A stretch of 64,000 bases of DNA, from the NCBI GenBank assembly GCA_030656615.1, contig JAUSOY010000078.1, positions 1 through 64,000 of the forward strand, given 5' to 3'. The notes below the pieces were generated by a model. That model had not been told where the DNA came from, searched no databases, and saw nothing but the letters and a program-made list of their open reading frames with translations. This document shows positions 35,681 to 45,710 of the stretch, in pieces. Source of the DNA: Bacteroidales bacterium (GTDB lineage Bacteria > Bacteroidota > Bacteroidia > Bacteroidales > TTA-H9). The position numbers and the translations under genes are program-made. Positions within the stretch are counted from its first letter, which is position 1, and each line of letters starts with the position of its first letter.

Positions 35681-36973
35681 TCACTCTGATTTTTGTTTGA
35701 TTGCCATACGATAAACTGCTGAAACCTTTCGGGCAGCATTTTCCCATTTCAAACTATCTACTTCTTCTTTTCCATATTTGATAAAGGTGGATGATAAGGC
35801 TTCATAATTGAGAAGGCCATAAATTGAATCAGCCATGGCATTAACGTCCCAAAAATCAACTTTTATAGCATGTTTTAATACTTCCGCAACGCCTGATTGC
35901 TTTGAAATGACTACAGGAACATTGGAACGCATAGCTTCCAGGGGCACAAGTCCAAAAGGTTCAGATACTGAAGGCATTACAAAAACATCACTCAGGGCAA
36001 ATAAGCGATCGATTTCATTTCCTTTTAAAAATCCGGTAAAATGAAAACGATTTCCCATTTTCAAACGGGCAACACGCCGGATAATTTTCTTCATCATATC
36101 CCCTGTGCCTGCCATAACGAATCGTACATCCGGATCGCGCTGTAAGACCTTATAGGCTGCCTCAACAAAATATTCAGGGCCTTTCTGATATGTAATTCGG
36201 CCTAAGAACGTAACTACTTTTTCCTGAATATGACGATGATAATCAACTACATCTTTATTTACCGGATCAATCGCATTGTGCACAGTAATAATTTTATCGG
36301 CTGGTATCCCGTAGCGGTCGATACATACATTTCGTGTGAAATTACTAACTGCAATAACGAGATCAGCCTCCATCATTCCACTTTTTTCAATTTCAAAAAT
36401 GCGGGTATCTACATTGTCGCCGGTACGGTCAAATTCGGTGGCATGAATGTGGCATACCAGCGGTTTTCCGCTTACACGTTTTGCAGCAATACCAGCCGCA
36501 TACGTTAACCAATCGTGCGCATGAATTACATCAAAATCGCGCGATGCGGCTACAGCAGAAGCAATAAGTGCATAACGTGAAACTTCTTCAAGAAGGTTAT
36601 CACCATATTTTCCTGAAAATTCATAGCGTTGGCCCAGAACGGATTGCGTATATTTATGCTGTTCCAGTTCATCCATTGTAGCCAGATGCTCAAATACTTC
36701 TGCACTAACATATGGAATAATATTAGAACCCACTTCCATGTACTCTACCCTTTTCCAGAAATCAGCATATTCAGAATTTTCAAGGTCAATCTGAACATCG
36801 CTGGCATTAACCAAACGTACATACGATTGATCTTCATCGCCATATGCTTTTGGAACTACAAAAATTACGTCTACATCATTTTTTACCAAACCACGGGTAA
36901 GTCCATAACAGGCAGTTCCAAGGCCACCTGTGATATGAGGAGGAAACTCCCATCCAAACATCAATACTTTCAT
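35681..36973 (-). CDS. GT4-family glycosyltransferase, glycogen-synthase-like
   Basis: 430 residues with the GT-B fold of family 4: MFGWEFPPHITGGLGTACYG at the start, VIHAHDWLTYAAG, VTFLGRITYQKGPE opening the C-terminal domain and MPSVSEPFGLVPLEAMRSN as the donor-binding EX7E motif. The glycine-rich GGLGT and HDWLT loops are typical of starch/glycogen synthase-like GT4 enzymes. It starts 12 bases downstream of the debranching gene. It probably makes or extends alpha-glucan, which would give the operon a second synthase besides the fused GT3. Confidence 0.88.
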   Translation of the reverse strand: MKVLMFGWEFPPHITGGLGTACYGLTRGLVKNDVDVIFVVPKAYGDEDQSYVRLVNASDVQIDLENSEYADFWKRVEYMEVGSNIIPYVSAEVFEHLATMDELEQHKYTQSVLGQRYEFSGKYGDNLLEEVSRYALIASAVAASRDFDVIHAHDWLTYAAGIAAKRVSGKPLVCHIHATEFDRTGDNVDTRIFEIEKSGMMEADLVIAVSNFTRNVCIDRYGIPADKIITVHNAIDPVNKDVVDYHRHIQEKVVTFLGRITYQKGPEYFVEAAYKVLQRDPDVRFVMAGTGDMMKKIIRRVARLKMGNRFHFTGFLKGNEIDRLFALSDVFVMPSVSEPFGLVPLEAMRSNVPVVISKQSGVAEVLKHAIKVDFWDVNAMADSIYGLLNYEALSSTFIKYGKEEVDSLKWENAARKVSAVYRMAIKQKSE

Positions 36974-36985
36974 TCGGGTTATGGT

Positions 36986-38944
36986 TTAAATTCGATTATT
37001 ATTTTCAAATTGTTCTATCATTTTTCCCATTCGTAATAATTCACCAATACTCCATGCCTGACTGATAGCACCAGCCGGGCGATGAGGTGGATCGCCATCA
37101 TATATTTCTGAAATGCTACCTAAGCCATGCTCCATAATTTCCTGTTCGAAGCCCAAAAAAAGCTTGCGGACAAAAGCAAGTCCTGAACGTCCGTGAATTT
37201 TGAGGTATCCCTCAGTAAAATGACCTAATAACCATGGAAATACACTTCCCTGATGGTAGGCCATATCTCTTTGATATGCATCGCCAAAGTAAACCCCGAT
37301 ATAGTCAGGAGATTGGGGTGACAAAGTCCGAAGACCACGGTCGGTTAATAATTCACGTTTTATGGCACTGATAACCGCCTTTCTCCGCTCTTCACTTAAA
37401 GGTGAATATTCGAGCGAGGTGGCGAATACCTGATTAGGGCGCATGGTAACATCTTTATAGTCATTATTCACATAATCAGCCAGGTACATCCTGTCATTTA
37501 ACCAAAAATTTTCGTTGAATGCAATTGCAATCTTTTCCGGAAGACTTTCCCACTGATTAACAAAATCATGATCACCAGCATCGGATGCTATTTCAAGCGC
37601 AAAACAAACGGCATTATACCAAAGGGCATTCACTTCAACGGGGCAACCCATGCGAGGTGTAACTGGTTTATTATCAATAATAGCATCCATCCATGTAAGA
37701 GCCTTATTTTCTCTTCCTCCGCTAATCAAGCCATTATCAAGCATATGTATCCCATAATGTGTACCATTTTTGTAGGATTCAAGAATAGAGATAAGCGCCG
37801 GTGAATAGTCATTCCACGATTTTGCCTTTTGACGGGTATAGGATGTCATTTGCTGTAATGTCCAAAAGAACCATAAGGGAGCATCTATGCTATTATATTC
37901 AGAACGGCTGTTTCCAAGAATATTTGGAAATAATCCATCTTTAAGCTCATTAATCATTGAGTTTATTACGGATTTACAGGTCTCAACTTTACCCTGCGAC
38001 AGGGTTAGCCCGGGTAAAGCAATAAGTGTATCGCGGCTGAATCGGCCAAAGTATGGATATCCGGCTACAACCTGTGTTTTTCCATCACGCTCCACAATGA
38101 GTTGATCGGCTGAATTACGCAGGCAATTTTCAAAATTATCCCTTGGGATTCTGTTTTTCATCTCACTCTGAAACATCTTTCCTAAACCAGCAGGAATTAT
38201 ATCTTCAGTAGATGCCGTAAAAATGATGCTTTCGCCTTTTTTTATTGACATTTCAAAATATCCCGGTACAAAAAGGTCTTCATGTGCTTCGTAACCACGA
38301 TCGATTTCTTTCTGATATTCAACCTGATAATACCAATCCGGAGCATGAACATACTCAGGTTCTTTCGAAAACTGCATAAATAAAGGCGTGTAACCTTTAT
38401 AAAGTCTCATCTTAATTCCATTTTTAACATTCTGGGCCGATGTATCGGCATCAAAATTTGCCATGGTCAGAAAATGAACGTTACGGAATGCTGTAAAAGG
38501 CTTAAATCGAATACGCGTAGGCGAATGCGCTTCTATTAATTTATACCGAATCATAATCCTGTCCTGGCGCGACGCGAATAAAATTTCCTTGGTTAAAATA
38601 ACCCCGCCAACCCGGTAGGTATACCTTGGTACAGCATCAATTTCATACATCCGGATATACTTATGCCCACGTGGATTATAAGTGCCACCTTTATACCTAC
38701 GGATACCCAGATTAAACTCTTCGTCATTCTGAATAATAGTTTCATCCAATCCACTCAGTAAAACGTGATTATCATCATCGATTCCTGGTTGGGGACATAC
38801 CAGTAAGCCATGGTATTTCCTAGTATTACAGCCTGCAATGGTTGTACAGGCATATGCACCCGCCCTGTTGGTTCTCAATTGCTCATGCAAAAGAGAAAAC
38901 TCAAGGTTAATCATCTGATTTTTATCAAAACTAATGTATGACAT
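36986..38944 (-). CDS. Glycogen debranching enzyme (amylo-alpha-1,6-glucosidase)
   Basis: About 652 residues from the ATG at 38944 (MSYISFDKNQM). A longer reading start exists, but a -7 box lies inside that extension, so the shorter start is used. An N-terminal GDE_N domain with NRAGAYACTTIAGCNTRKYHG is followed by a GH133-type catalytic domain: AGYPYFGRFSRDTLIALPG, an ALTWMDA segment, GCPVEVNALWYNA and DMAYHQGSVFPWLLG. It removes alpha-1,6 branches of glycogen in the cytoplasm. First gene of the glycogen run. Confidence 0.93.
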   Translation of the reverse strand: MSYISFDKNQMINLEFSLLHEQLRTNRAGAYACTTIAGCNTRKYHGLLVCPQPGIDDDNHVLLSGLDETIIQNDEEFNLGIRRYKGGTYNPRGHKYIRMYEIDAVPRYTYRVGGVILTKEILFASRQDRIMIRYKLIEAHSPTRIRFKPFTAFRNVHFLTMANFDADTSAQNVKNGIKMRLYKGYTPLFMQFSKEPEYVHAPDWYYQVEYQKEIDRGYEAHEDLFVPGYFEMSIKKGESIIFTASTEDIIPAGLGKMFQSEMKNRIPRDNFENCLRNSADQLIVERDGKTQVVAGYPYFGRFSRDTLIALPGLTLSQGKVETCKSVINSMINELKDGLFPNILGNSRSEYNSIDAPLWFFWTLQQMTSYTRQKAKSWNDYSPALISILESYKNGTHYGIHMLDNGLISGGRENKALTWMDAIIDNKPVTPRMGCPVEVNALWYNAVCFALEIASDAGDHDFVNQWESLPEKIAIAFNENFWLNDRMYLADYVNNDYKDVTMRPNQVFATSLEYSPLSEERRKAVISAIKRELLTDRGLRTLSPQSPDYIGVYFGDAYQRDMAYHQGSVFPWLLGHFTEGYLKIHGRSGLAFVRKLFLGFEQEIMEHGLGSISEIYDGDPPHRPAGAISQAWSIGELLRMGKMIEQFENNNRI

Positions 38945-38970
38945 ACACTTAATATTCCTGAAAATGATTA

Positions 38971-38978
38971 CAAAATTA
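38971..38978 (-). promoter_or_regulatory. -7 box of the glycogen operon
   Basis: TAATTTTG on the minus strand matches TAnnTTTG, 26 bases before the ATG at 38944. The TTG upstream is spaced 14 instead of 19 bases. Confidence 0.5.
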
Positions 38979-39285
38979 CGGCAAAATTGGACCAATTGCT
39001 TTATTACAATATTAAGTTAAAATAACGTAATTCCCTAAGAAAGGTTCGATAAAATAGTATTGTTTTTTACCGTGCTGGTCTGATTATATTTTATTTTCCA
39101 ATACAATTAAATGCAGCAATATAATATGTGAATAAAATACTACACCGAAATTTCTGTATATCCATTCACTGTAATGTATATTATTTCAACGTTTAATTCA
39201 TGAATTCACAGGTCCTAAAAAAGCCTTGAAATCTGATATTCCTAAAACTTCTTGTAATTTAGCATTTTTCCAAAACATCAAACCC
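38979..39285. other. Divergent control region
   Basis: AT-rich 300-base gap between the glycogen operon (minus) and the S9 peptidase gene (plus). A TAATTTAG box (39256-39263, one mismatch) lies before the peptidase gene. No RNA structure or sigma-54 site was recognised. Confidence 0.4.
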
Positions 39286-42090
39286 ATGTGGAAACGATTT
39301 TCAGGCCTGATGATTTTAGTCATCATAACAGCCACAGCAACAGCTCAGATTAATTCAAAAAAACCTTTACAAATTACGGATTACAATGTCTGGAAAGAGA
39401 TTAAAAATCAAGGCATTTCAAGCAATGCTAAATTTGTATTCTGGGAAGAAAATCCATTACGAGGTGATGGAATTTTAAAAATATACGATATACATTCAAA
39501 AGAAGTACAGACTTTCATTAATGGTGAAAAACTGGAAATATCTTCAAATGAACGATTTTTGATTTACCGGCAAAAAGTTCCCTTTGATACCTTGAGAAAA
39601 GCGAAATTAAAAAAACTTAAGGACGAAAAACTTCCGAAAGATTCAGCCATAATCATCGATCTGAAAAACAACGAACGATATGGACTGGCAGCTGTAAAAT
39701 CGATAAAAATGGCTGATAAAAAGCCCTGGGCAGTAGTCATGACTGAACCGGCAATCGAAAAAAAGGTCAATGATAGCGCTCAAATCAGTAAGAAAAAAAT
39801 TAAGCCAAAAAAGGGCAAAGACAAAACATCACTTACCGATCTGTACATTATTAATGATGCGTTTTCACGGGAAGCAGTTGCTAAAAATGTAACGGAATGT
39901 GAATTTTCATTTAAAGGTGATGCACTCGCTTATATATACCATAATTCCGACAGTATTGATTCCTGTTTTGTTTACCATAAACCCTTCAATAAAAAAGCAG
40001 AGCGAATCCTTGCACTTCCTGGTCAGGCTCAAAAGATCAATCTCAGTGAAGATGGTCATCAAATTGTTTTCCTGTATTCATCCGACACATCAAAAATAAA
40101 ATTCTACACCCTTTACTATTGGAATAGTGATTTCAAAAATGCCTTTCCTTTAAATCCCCGGAAGTCGGTAAACATTCCCGATGGATGGGAAACCAGTGCC
40201 AATTTTAAACCCTGGTTCTCAGAAGATGGTAACCGTATTTTTATTGGAACTGCGCCTAAAATCAAGGAATTACCAAAAGACACCTTACTTCCGGAAGAAA
40301 AAGCTGTTTTGGATATATGGAGTTGGAACGATCCGCTCATCATGCCCCAACAACTTAAAAACCTCGAAAAAGAAAAGAAAAGAAGCTACCTGGCGATGTA
40401 CGACTTAAAGAAAAATCATCTGGTTCAACTTTGTACCGAAACAATGCCTGATCTGATTCTCCCGCCAAAAGGATTGGGCCAGGCAGGTTTGGGTGTTTCT
40501 GATATTGATTATCAACAACTGCAAAGCTGGGATGGCCGATACGCCGACTATTATTACGTTGATTTAAACAATGGGAATCGAAAACTTCTATTAAATAAAT
40601 ATAGTTCAGGCGGAAGCCTTTCTCCCGATGGAAAATATCTGATTTATTATTCAGGAATCGATTCATCATGGAATGAATTAAACACTTCAAATCTGGAAAA
40701 AAGAAATCTGACATCCAATCTGAAGGTAAGTTTTACCGATGAGGAGCACGATACACCCGATGAAGCAAATTCGTACGGTTTGGCAGGATGGACCAATGCA
40801 GGAGAAATCCTGATTTACGACCGCTTTGATATCTGGAAATTGAAACCCGGCGAGCATAAAGAAATGATTTGCATCACCCGGGGATTTGGCAGAGAAAATC
40901 AGATAAGGCTAAAATATTTCAAAACGGATAAGGACGAAAAATGGATTTCGGATAGCAAGGTATTTTTTCTAAAAGGTTTTAATGAAAAAACAAAGGGTTC
41001 ATCCATTTATTCGCTTTTAAATCTAAAATCGGCCGCAGTCAATCTTCATATACATGGTGATTTCCGTTTATCAACACCCATTAAGGCGGAAAATTCAGAT
41101 CATTTTATTTTTACAAGAGAAACATTTAATGCGTTTCCGGATCTTTATTTAACGGCCACAAGTGATCTGACAAATGCACTCCGTTTGTCCGATGCTAACC
41201 CACAACAAACAGATTACAATTGGGGAAATGTTTCATTATATGAATGGACATCAACCTCCGGAATAAAGCTACAGGGCTTACTGTATCTACCTGAAAATCA
41301 TGTGGTGGATACACCCTTACCGTGTATTGTCTATTTTTATGAAAAATACAGTGATGGACTATTTGCTTATCATAGTCCTCGCCCGACGCGCTCTACAATA
41401 TCTTTCTCGTATTATGCTAGTAATGGCTATGCCGTTTTTGTTCCGGATATCGTATATCAGACCGGTACGCCGGGCGAAAATGCCTTCGACTGTATTGTTA
41501 GTGGTGTGGAATCCCTTATTTCAAAAGGAATTATTGATAAAAATCATATCGGAATTCAAGGACAAAGCTGGGGTGGTTATCAGGTAGCGTATCTGGTAAC
41601 GCGCACCAATTTATTTAAGGCTGCAATGGCTGGTGCTCCGGTTTCCAATATGACCAGCGCATATGGAGGTATACGCTGGGGATCGGGTATGAGCCGTATG
41701 TTTCAATACGAAAAAACCCAAAGTCGAATTGGTGCTACTTTATGGGAAAATCCAGAACTTTACATCAAAAATTCGCCCTTGTTTTTCGCTCCTCAAATCA
41801 ACACACCTTTGCTTATAATGTCAAACGATAACGATGGTGCTGTACCCTGGTATCAGGGCATTGAACTTTATACGGCCATGCGCAGACTTCAAAAACCTGC
41901 CTGGCTCTTAAACTATAACAATGACGAGCATAATTTAAAGGCCGAAAGCTGGGGTAACCGCATGGATTTATCAATCCGTATGCAGCAATTCTTTGACCAT
42001 TATTTAAAAAATGCTCCCGCTCCTATCTGGATGAAAGATGGCCTACCGGCTATCAATAAAGGATTTGAATTAAGACTCGAAACAGAATAA
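39286..42090 (+). CDS. Exported S9-family peptidase (prolyl oligopeptidase-like)
   Basis: 934 residues from the ATG at 39286, which starts a signal peptide (cleavage near ATATAQ). The 20-residue upstream extension has no such feature. The first two thirds form the beta-propeller region. The C-terminal hydrolase domain carries GQSWGGYQVAY with the nucleophile serine, SNDNDGAVPW with the aspartate and NDEHNLK with the histidine. Periplasmic or surface degradation of peptides is the likely role. It is followed after two bases by the thioesterase gene. Confidence 0.88.
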   Translation: MWKRFSGLMILVIITATATAQINSKKPLQITDYNVWKEIKNQGISSNAKFVFWEENPLRGDGILKIYDIHSKEVQTFINGEKLEISSNERFLIYRQKVPFDTLRKAKLKKLKDEKLPKDSAIIIDLKNNERYGLAAVKSIKMADKKPWAVVMTEPAIEKKVNDSAQISKKKIKPKKGKDKTSLTDLYIINDAFSREAVAKNVTECEFSFKGDALAYIYHNSDSIDSCFVYHKPFNKKAERILALPGQAQKINLSEDGHQIVFLYSSDTSKIKFYTLYYWNSDFKNAFPLNPRKSVNIPDGWETSANFKPWFSEDGNRIFIGTAPKIKELPKDTLLPEEKAVLDIWSWNDPLIMPQQLKNLEKEKKRSYLAMYDLKKNHLVQLCTETMPDLILPPKGLGQAGLGVSDIDYQQLQSWDGRYADYYYVDLNNGNRKLLLNKYSSGGSLSPDGKYLIYYSGIDSSWNELNTSNLEKRNLTSNLKVSFTDEEHDTPDEANSYGLAGWTNAGEILIYDRFDIWKLKPGEHKEMICITRGFGRENQIRLKYFKTDKDEKWISDSKVFFLKGFNEKTKGSSIYSLLNLKSAAVNLHIHGDFRLSTPIKAENSDHFIFTRETFNAFPDLYLTATSDLTNALRLSDANPQQTDYNWGNVSLYEWTSTSGIKLQGLLYLPENHVVDTPLPCIVYFYEKYSDGLFAYHSPRPTRSTISFSYYASNGYAVFVPDIVYQTGTPGENAFDCIVSGVESLISKGIIDKNHIGIQGQSWGGYQVAYLVTRTNLFKAAMAGAPVSNMTSAYGGIRWGSGMSRMFQYEKTQSRIGATLWENPELYIKNSPLFFAPQINTPLLIMSNDNDGAVPWYQGIELYTAMRRLQKPAWLLNYNNDEHNLKAESWGNRMDLSIRMQQFFDHYLKNAPAPIWMKDGLPAINKGFELRLETE

Positions 42091-42092
42091 AT

Positions 42093-42506
42093 ATGATGAA
42101 TTTTGAAACCACCCTGCGGGTTCGCTATGCCGAAACCGATAAAATGGGATACGTTTATTACGGCAATTATGCCATGTATTATGAAGTTGGTCGCGTAGAC
42201 ATGCTCCGCCAAATGGGAACAAGCTACAGGCAGCTCGAAGAATCGGGCGTAATGATGCCCGTGGTGCATATGGAGTGTAATTATAAACGTCCGGCAAAAT
42301 ATGACGATTTACTTACAATTAAAACAGAAGTCCTTCATTTCACAGGAACCCGAGTTGAATTTAAATATGAGGTGTCGAACGAATCCGGACAATTATTAAA
42401 TATTGGTCGTACGACCCTGGTTTTCATTGATTCCGAAACATATAAACCCTGCAAATCGCCCGATTGGTTTACAGAACTGATTTTAACTCACTTCCCAATG
42501 AATTGA
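42093..42506 (+). CDS. Acyl-CoA thioesterase, YbgC/4HBT family
   Basis: 137 residues with the hot-dog fold signature VRYAETDKMGYVYYGNYAMYYEVGR, including the catalytic-region aspartate, and MECNYKRPAKYDD in the centre. Length and sequence fit the YbgC/FadM-like 4-hydroxybenzoyl-CoA thioesterase family, which cleaves acyl-CoA thioesters. Starts two bases after the peptidase stop. Its substrate is not predictable. Confidence 0.88.
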   Translation: MMNFETTLRVRYAETDKMGYVYYGNYAMYYEVGRVDMLRQMGTSYRQLEESGVMMPVVHMECNYKRPAKYDDLLTIKTEVLHFTGTRVEFKYEVSNESGQLLNIGRTTLVFIDSETYKPCKSPDWFTELILTHFPMN

Positions 42507-42593
42507 TTTCTTCTGTAATGTGCCGCATGGATCATTGAAATCAATATTCCTTTGGGCAATTACATCGAAGAAAACACATACAAACCTTTTTGA

Positions 42594-45521
42594 ATGAATA
42601 GCGCAGAAAGTACGTTCATATCTGAATTAAAAAAAAGTCTGAACTCTGAAGTCCATACTGATGAGTGCAGGCGCTTGATATATTCTACCGACGCCTCGGC
42701 ATACAAAGAAATGCCTTTGGGGGTCGTTATTCCGGAAAATCAGGAAGAATTGAAAACCATTATTCAACTTTCTTCCAAACACAGAGTAGCTCTAATTCCC
42801 AGGGCTGCCGGTACTTCCCTGGCGGGTCAGGTAGTGGGAAATGGATTGGTGGTTGATATTTCGAGATTGAACAAGATTATTGAAATCAATTCAAATAAAG
42901 CATATGCCATCGTTGAACCAGGCGTAGTTCTGGATGAATTAAATCAGGAATTGTATCAGCACGGGCTGATGTTTGGTCCCGAAACATCCACTTCTAACCG
43001 ATGCATGATGGGTGGCATGGTTGGTAACAATTCTTGTGGTTCTCATTCACTTATATATAATAGTACGCGCGAGCACACATTATCGATGAAGGTTTGGCTG
43101 AGTGATGGCAGTCAGGCAGAGTTTAAATCCATTTCCACGCATGAATTTCAGGAAAAACTGAAAATCAATTCTCTAGAAGGAGAAATATACCGACAAATCC
43201 ACCGACAATTATCTGATCCAGCGGTTCGCCAAGAGATTTCCGATCAATTCCCTGATGCACGCCTCGAAAGACGGAATACCGGATATGCTGTTGATTTATT
43301 ATCGCATTCAAACTGTTTTGCAGAATCCGGTCCCGATTTTAACTTTTGTAAACTGCTGGCGGGCTCTGAGGGCACTCTGGCATTTTCTTATGAAATTAAA
43401 ATTGGTCTGGTTCCCCTTCCTCCGAAGCATTCAGCATTGCTCTGTGTACATCTCAACAGTGTAAAGGAGTCACTTCTGGCTAACCTGATAGCTCTAAAAC
43501 ATAAAGTAGTAAGTATAGAGCTGATGGACAGAGCCATCCTTGAACTTACCAAAGAAAATATTGAACAAAGGAAAAACCGCTTCTTTGTTGAAGGCGATCC
43601 GGGAGCCATTTTGATTGTCGAATTTTCGTTGGATAATCCGGACCATATTCAAACCGAATCAGAAAAACTTATCGAAGCCTTAAAAGAAAAATCGTTGGGT
43701 TATCATTTCCCGATGATTTATGGTGCTGACATGAAAAAAGTCTGGAACTTAAGAAAAGCCGGACTTGGAATTCTATCCAATATGCCCGGTGATGCCAAAC
43801 CAGTGCCTGTAATTGAAGATACTGCCGTTCATCCGGAACAGTTGCCGGACTATATTGCTGAATTCGACCAAATGTTGAAGACTTTGAATCTTTCCTGTGT
43901 TTATTATGCACATATAGCCACCGGAGAGCTTCACTTAAGGCCCGTACTGAATTTGAAACTCGAAGAAGATGTTATAAAATTCAGGAAGGTGGCCGACGAA
44001 ACAGCACAATTGATAAAGAAATACCGTGGAAGTTTCAGCGGAGAGCATGGCGATGGCCGTTTGCGGGGTGAGTTTATTCCTTTTCTTGTCGGAGAAAAAA
44101 ACTATCAGCTATTCAGAGAAATAAAACAAACCTGGGATCCTTATGGCATCTTTAATCCAGGTAAAATTGTAAATACGCCTCCCATGGATGGTCATTTACG
44201 GTATAAGCCCGGCCAAAAGACGCGGGAAATTAAGACCTATTTCAATTTTGATAAAGATCATGGAATTATTAGAGCGGTTGAACGTTGTAATGGATCAGCC
44301 GATTGCCGGAAAACGGAGAAAATTGGCGGCACCATGTGTCCGAGCTATATGGCTACCCGCGACGAAAAAAATACGACCCGGGCACGGGCTAATATTCTCC
44401 GGGAATTTCTAACGACTTCTAAAAAATCAAATCCTTTTGACCATCCGGAGATTTATGATGTGCTCGATTTATGCCTTTCGTGCAAAGCATGTAAATCAGA
44501 ATGTCCTTCCAATGTTGATATGGCCAAACTCAAAGCAGAGTTTTTACAACATTATTATAACGAACACGGAGTTCCCTTGCGTGCACAACTCATAGCAAAC
44601 ATTCATAAAACGTATAAATTAGGCAGTTACGTAAGGCCGCTGTACAATGCGGTGATGAAAAACCAATTTTTAACAAATGCTTTTAAACAGATTACAGGCT
44701 TTGCTGTAGAGCGTGGAATGCCTTTATTAAGTAAGCAGAACCTATACTCCTATTATAATACATATAAAAAGAACCGGCCATCCGGAAAGAAAGTTTATCT
44801 ATTTGCCGACGAATTCACGTCGTATACCGAAGCCCACATTGGAATTGCTATGATTACGCTTCTCGAAAAGCTGGGTTACGAGGTTCACATCCCCAAACAT
44901 GATATCAGTGGAAGAGCGTATATCTCGAAGGGACTATTGAAAAAAACAAAAAGGATAGCCGAAAACAATGTCGCTCTTTTAAAAGACATTATTACTGACA
45001 AAACACCGCTAATAGGTATTGAACCATCAGCCATTTTGAGCTTTCGTGATGAATACCCGGAATTGGTTGATGAAAGCATGACAAAAGATGCATACCTTTT
45101 AGGAAAGAATGCACTGATGCTCGAAGAATTTATTTGTCGCGAGATGGAAGCGGGCAATATCCTGCCTCAACAGTTTAATACGAAGAAATACAAATTTTGG
45201 TTACATGGCCATTGCCAGCAAAAAGCCATAGCCTCTACCCTGTCTACATTGAAAGCACTTAAAGCATCCGTTGAAGTGGAGGTAATCGAAATAGCCTCAG
45301 GTTGCTGTGGTATGGCCGGTTCCTTTGGTTTTGAAAAGGAACATTATGATATTTCTATGAAGGTTGGGGAGCTAAAATTATTTCCAGAAGTCCGAAAAAT
45401 GGAAAAAACCGGACTGTTGATTGCACCCGGTACTTCATGCCGTCACCATATTTTGGAAGGATCTGGTAAAAAATCGCTTCATACAGCGGAGGCTTTATTG
45501 TTGATTATTAAAGAATTATAA
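42594..45521 (+). CDS. FAD-binding and Fe-S oxidoreductase, D-lactate dehydrogenase-like
   Basis: 975 residues. The N-terminal FAD domain (PCMH type) shows PRAAGTSLAGQVVGNGLVVD and MVGNNSCGSHS. The FAD-oxidase C-domain ends at GSFSGEHGDGRLRG and DPYGIFNPGKI. A ferredoxin-like domain follows with CLSCKACKSECP, then cysteine-rich CCG domains (HGHCQQKA, SGCCGMAGSFG). This fusion of FAD subunit and Fe-S subunit is typical of membrane-associated D-lactate/2-hydroxyacid dehydrogenases (GlcD-GlpC type; YdiJ-like). The electron acceptor is presumably quinone. Confidence 0.88.
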   Translation: MNSAESTFISELKKSLNSEVHTDECRRLIYSTDASAYKEMPLGVVIPENQEELKTIIQLSSKHRVALIPRAAGTSLAGQVVGNGLVVDISRLNKIIEINSNKAYAIVEPGVVLDELNQELYQHGLMFGPETSTSNRCMMGGMVGNNSCGSHSLIYNSTREHTLSMKVWLSDGSQAEFKSISTHEFQEKLKINSLEGEIYRQIHRQLSDPAVRQEISDQFPDARLERRNTGYAVDLLSHSNCFAESGPDFNFCKLLAGSEGTLAFSYEIKIGLVPLPPKHSALLCVHLNSVKESLLANLIALKHKVVSIELMDRAILELTKENIEQRKNRFFVEGDPGAILIVEFSLDNPDHIQTESEKLIEALKEKSLGYHFPMIYGADMKKVWNLRKAGLGILSNMPGDAKPVPVIEDTAVHPEQLPDYIAEFDQMLKTLNLSCVYYAHIATGELHLRPVLNLKLEEDVIKFRKVADETAQLIKKYRGSFSGEHGDGRLRGEFIPFLVGEKNYQLFREIKQTWDPYGIFNPGKIVNTPPMDGHLRYKPGQKTREIKTYFNFDKDHGIIRAVERCNGSADCRKTEKIGGTMCPSYMATRDEKNTTRARANILREFLTTSKKSNPFDHPEIYDVLDLCLSCKACKSECPSNVDMAKLKAEFLQHYYNEHGVPLRAQLIANIHKTYKLGSYVRPLYNAVMKNQFLTNAFKQITGFAVERGMPLLSKQNLYSYYNTYKKNRPSGKKVYLFADEFTSYTEAHIGIAMITLLEKLGYEVHIPKHDISGRAYISKGLLKKTKRIAENNVALLKDIITDKTPLIGIEPSAILSFRDEYPELVDESMTKDAYLLGKNALMLEEFICREMEAGNILPQQFNTKKYKFWLHGHCQQKAIASTLSTLKALKASVEVEVIEIASGCCGMAGSFGFEKEHYDISMKVGELKLFPEVRKMEKTGLLIAPGTSCRHHILEGSGKKSLHTAEALLLIIKEL

Positions 45522-45710
45522 AACAAATATGACTCTCGGATATTTTGTTTTCCAAAATTTGGAATGGATTTTTTTAATTCTGTATCATTCGTCGATATAT
45601 CTATATTTATTTCATTGTTTTTCAGACCGTTATAATAACGGTACGCTTATTGTTCTATTGGAAATAGCTTAAAACAGTTAAATTGAATTTCACTTAAAAC
45701 ATTGAAGAAT

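Noticed and set aside
30039-37036. Several 60-135-codon plus-strand frames within the glycogen genes
   Set aside because: They lie opposite clearly conserved proteins and have no family features; mirror frames of the real genes.
38945-38995. 17-residue extension of the debranching enzyme
   Set aside because: A TAATTTTG box lies within it and the extension has no conserved residues.
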